Shown: positions 61,528-64,000 of the stretch, one piece after another | Layout: each line of letters starts with the position of its first letter | Position numbering within the stretch: the stretch's first letter is position 1 | Assembly (NCBI GenBank): GCA_012295275.1 | Contig: CM022678.1 | Coordinates: 14,721,759-14,785,758 of the forward strand | Origin: Chrysomallon squamiferum | Lineage: Eukaryota > Mollusca > Gastropoda > Neomphalida > Peltospiridae | Length of the DNA stretch: 64,000 nt | Direction: 5' to 3' | The notes under the pieces: generated by a model | What the model was told of the DNA's origin: nothing | What the model saw: only the letters and a program-made list of their open reading frames with translations | The model's database searches: none | Position numbers and translations under genes: made by a program

Positions 61528-64000
61528 CAGCTATTTTTTTTTAATTTTTATATTTTTTTTAAAGTTTAATTTATTCACAAAAATCATTCTATAGGACAAA
61601 AATTTTAAACATTTGTAACTGATACTAAAATAGCAAGATTATGAAGTAAATATTTTTTTTTACAAATTCTAAAAATAATATTTAAAATGTTTCTTAATAA
61701 ATCACATTTAAAATGAACTATTTTAGTAGTAATTCATAAATTGTTGCTGTTGGCTAAATCATTATTAGCAACATCCTCTACACATTAAGCTGGCTTTATT
61801 CTCAAAGCACACTAAAACTTTAAAGAGGAGGCTTTAAGTATAATCAATACATTAGTTTAATTAAATGACATAAGTTCAGTTAATTAAGAATATCTTCAAT
61901 AAGATCTTTAACTGTAAATTAATGCATAAACATCAGTGTTAAAGTAAAATCAAAATTATTTGCTGTAACACTAATTTCATCAAATGTCAAAACATTCATA
62001 TAAATGTTCTATTTAAGTCATTCAGTATTTCAGTTATTCTGTTTTTTAGCCATACTTCATAAAAAGTTAATGTCGCAACCTACCTTATAAATTTGTTTCA
62101 AATAATAAAGGATAATTCTAGCATGCGTATAGTTTCAGAAAGTAAGATCAATATCAAAGCATGCCTATAATATTAATTACAAAAATTAAAATAATTTTTC
62201 CTTTTTTCTTGTTAGAAATGTTGAAAAGTTGACAGTAACATAAACAAAACATTTTCTACATAGTGTAAGCAGTTTTAATATTAATTAACTGTTATTAAAC
62301 AGAAAATACTGTTAAGAATTTCAAATTATGTGAACTGCAGTTGTTTAACAAGTGTATGCATAAATAAACATATATAAGATGAATACAGGTGTTTTAAAAT
62401 AAATTATTTCTTGATTAACAAATGCTACATTTTACATTTTATACGACAGGAGATGAATCTAAATGATGCTATTGATTAATTTATTAGTGTGCTGTTTGTG
62501 TGGGATAGAATTTGGTTATTATTCCTTTTTTTTTCTTATTCTTTTGGATGGACCTAAATTTCTTCCTAACTTTAAGGCACAAGAAACACATTTAAACAAC
62601 ATTAGCAACAAAATAACTTCTATGCAGAGTTAAAGTTGCCCTGTGGACAAAGAAATACAGTTTTTCAGGGCTTATAATAATAACAATTACTACTGCTACT
62701 ACTACTACTACTATTATTGTTATTTTAAGAATTAGAGTAAAATCCTGCTCCACCATTCTATTAATTAGAGCCCAAGAATCTTTATAACCATGTTTTTTCA
62801 GAGAAGAACTTTCATTCGATAATCTGTTATGTATTTATGTTTGGAACTGAATGTAGCCCAAATGGCTTGATAAGAAGAATTGATATGAAAACCTTAGTAC
62901 TGCCTTGACAATGAGAAATATTTTTATTGAAAAATAAAATTAAAATAATAATAATAATAATAATAAAAAGTGACCTAAAAAAAGGAAATAAAATAATAAA
63001 AAATTAAAAAAATATAAAAAAGAGAAAGAAAAAAATGTGACATTCAAGAGTGTCAAGTGGGTTTTGCTTACAGATACTCATGCTGAAGTATGAGTTACAT
63101 TCACATGATACGACATTGTTTGTACACTGTCATATGATATATATATATATATATATATAAATAACAATGTGTTACTGAAAATTACTACATAATCACAATG
63201 TCAGCATATCACTTTACATCATTACACACATACACACACACACGCAATAAAGGACTTGTGCCATATATAACTTTTAAGACTGTTTTAATACTCTGTGTAA
63301 AAACTATCATCCAATAAAATGTCTCAACTAAATATTGAATGCATTTATATCTAACTTCCCAGCAAATTCATTTTTCTTTTCAGTACATGCATGTATATGT
63401 GTTCGTGTGTGTTGGTATGTGTCTATGCATGTGTGTGTTTGTGATTTTTTGTTTCTTCTACTCTGTATACATGTGTACATGTGTGTGTATGTGTGTGGGT
63501 TTGTATATATGCGTGTGTTTGTGGGTATATTTGTGAGTTTGTGTTTCTTCTAAATGTGTGTACATATGTGTGTGTGTGTGTGTGTGTGTGTGTCTGCATG
63601 TGTTTGTAAGTTGATATGACAGGGTTATGTTCTCCATATATTTACATAAACTAGCTATTACTGTATTCAAACTGAAATACTATGTCTTCTAACAAACAGA
63701 AATTGATGTCTTTACACATTCAGAATTGTAAAACAGCCATGTGACCAATATCAAAAGTTTGCTGATATCATTTCAACAATTCTCCATTTTTCAGGATCTT
63801 TAAAATCAAACGAGATTATTATGTGAAACTCGTTTAACTACACAAAGACTGTTATCAGTTTTTATTACAGATCTACTGTTTCGTAAAATCTTCTTTCAAA
63901 CTTCACCATGGTAAAATCAGACGAAATTATTTTTGAGTGCTACTTGTATAATAAATACAGAGATAGTAGGAGACAGTGTTTATTATAAATAAAAATCTCT
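61038..64000. other. TMCC upstream sequence without recognised exons
   Basis: AT-rich sequence with (AAT)n at 62946-62965, (AT)n at 63139-63158, a (TAC/TAT)n run at 62684-62717 and the GT tract at 63395-63600. It probably belongs to the intron or promoter upstream of TMCC exon 1. Nothing coding is supported. Confidence 0.5.
63395..63600. repeat. GT-rich interrupted microsatellite tract
   Basis: About 200 bases of interrupted TG repeats (GTGTGT with TA, TTT and CAT interruptions) ending in a pure (GT)n at 63568-63592. Apparent ORFs on both strands here are repeat translations (poly Cys-Val, poly His-Thr). Confidence 0.93.

Noticed and set aside
1-64000. CRISPR arrays, operons and bacterial-type features
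   Set aside because: The window is clearly eukaryotic; repeats are microsatellites and transposons, with no regular repeat-spacer structure.

Overview
This is a eukaryotic, nuclear, intron-rich and very AT-rich window. Four protein genes can be assembled exon by exon with canonical GT-AG junctions, and the 5' part of a fifth is present. Introns and spacers are packed with CA/GT, AT, AAT, ATTT and GA microsatellites and with decayed DNA transposons (Tigger/pogo, Tc1, hAT, a FLYWCH-finger element and a TA-flanked MITE). The proteins are animal orthologues, and this repeat mix is most like a lophotrochozoan, probably a cephalopod or other mollusc. That taxonomic call is an inference, not a proof.

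Layout. 1-16.1 kb: a minus-strand gene of unknown identity, of which only the first two coding exons are seen (28 residues at 16.1 kb and a Ser/His-rich exon at 12.4 kb). To its left lie about 12 kb of intron-like sequence holding complex, non-repetitive islands that look like conserved regulatory elements. 18.3-27.1 kb: a complete 15-exon TM9SF1 gene on the plus strand. 30.05-33.78 kb: a complete 7-exon HACD1/2-type 3-hydroxyacyl-CoA dehydratase on the minus strand, tail-to-tail with TM9SF1. 35.8-42.8 kb: a transposon graveyard with relics of Tigger, Tc1, a FLYWCH-finger element and hAT, a 136-bp nearly perfect palindrome, and a 2.3-kb block bounded by Tigger-like inverted repeats that holds broken reading frames I cannot assign. 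44.8-46.6 kb: a complete 4-exon calmodulin-like gene on the minus strand. 51.1-61.0 kb: a 13-exon TMCC-family gene (coiled coil plus two C-terminal membrane helices) on the minus strand, with a long 3'UTR. 61-64 kb: repeat-rich sequence with no coding exon recognised.

The genes are unrelated housekeeping or signalling functions: Golgi/endosomal nonaspanin, ER very-long-chain fatty acid elongation, calcium sensing and ER membrane organisation. Nothing suggests a functional cluster. The most unusual observations are structural: two separate intronic duplications of exon fragments (HACD terminal exon, TMCC exon 4), the large palindrome, a widely spaced inverted repeat in an intron, and the unidentified ORF block inside Tigger-like ends.
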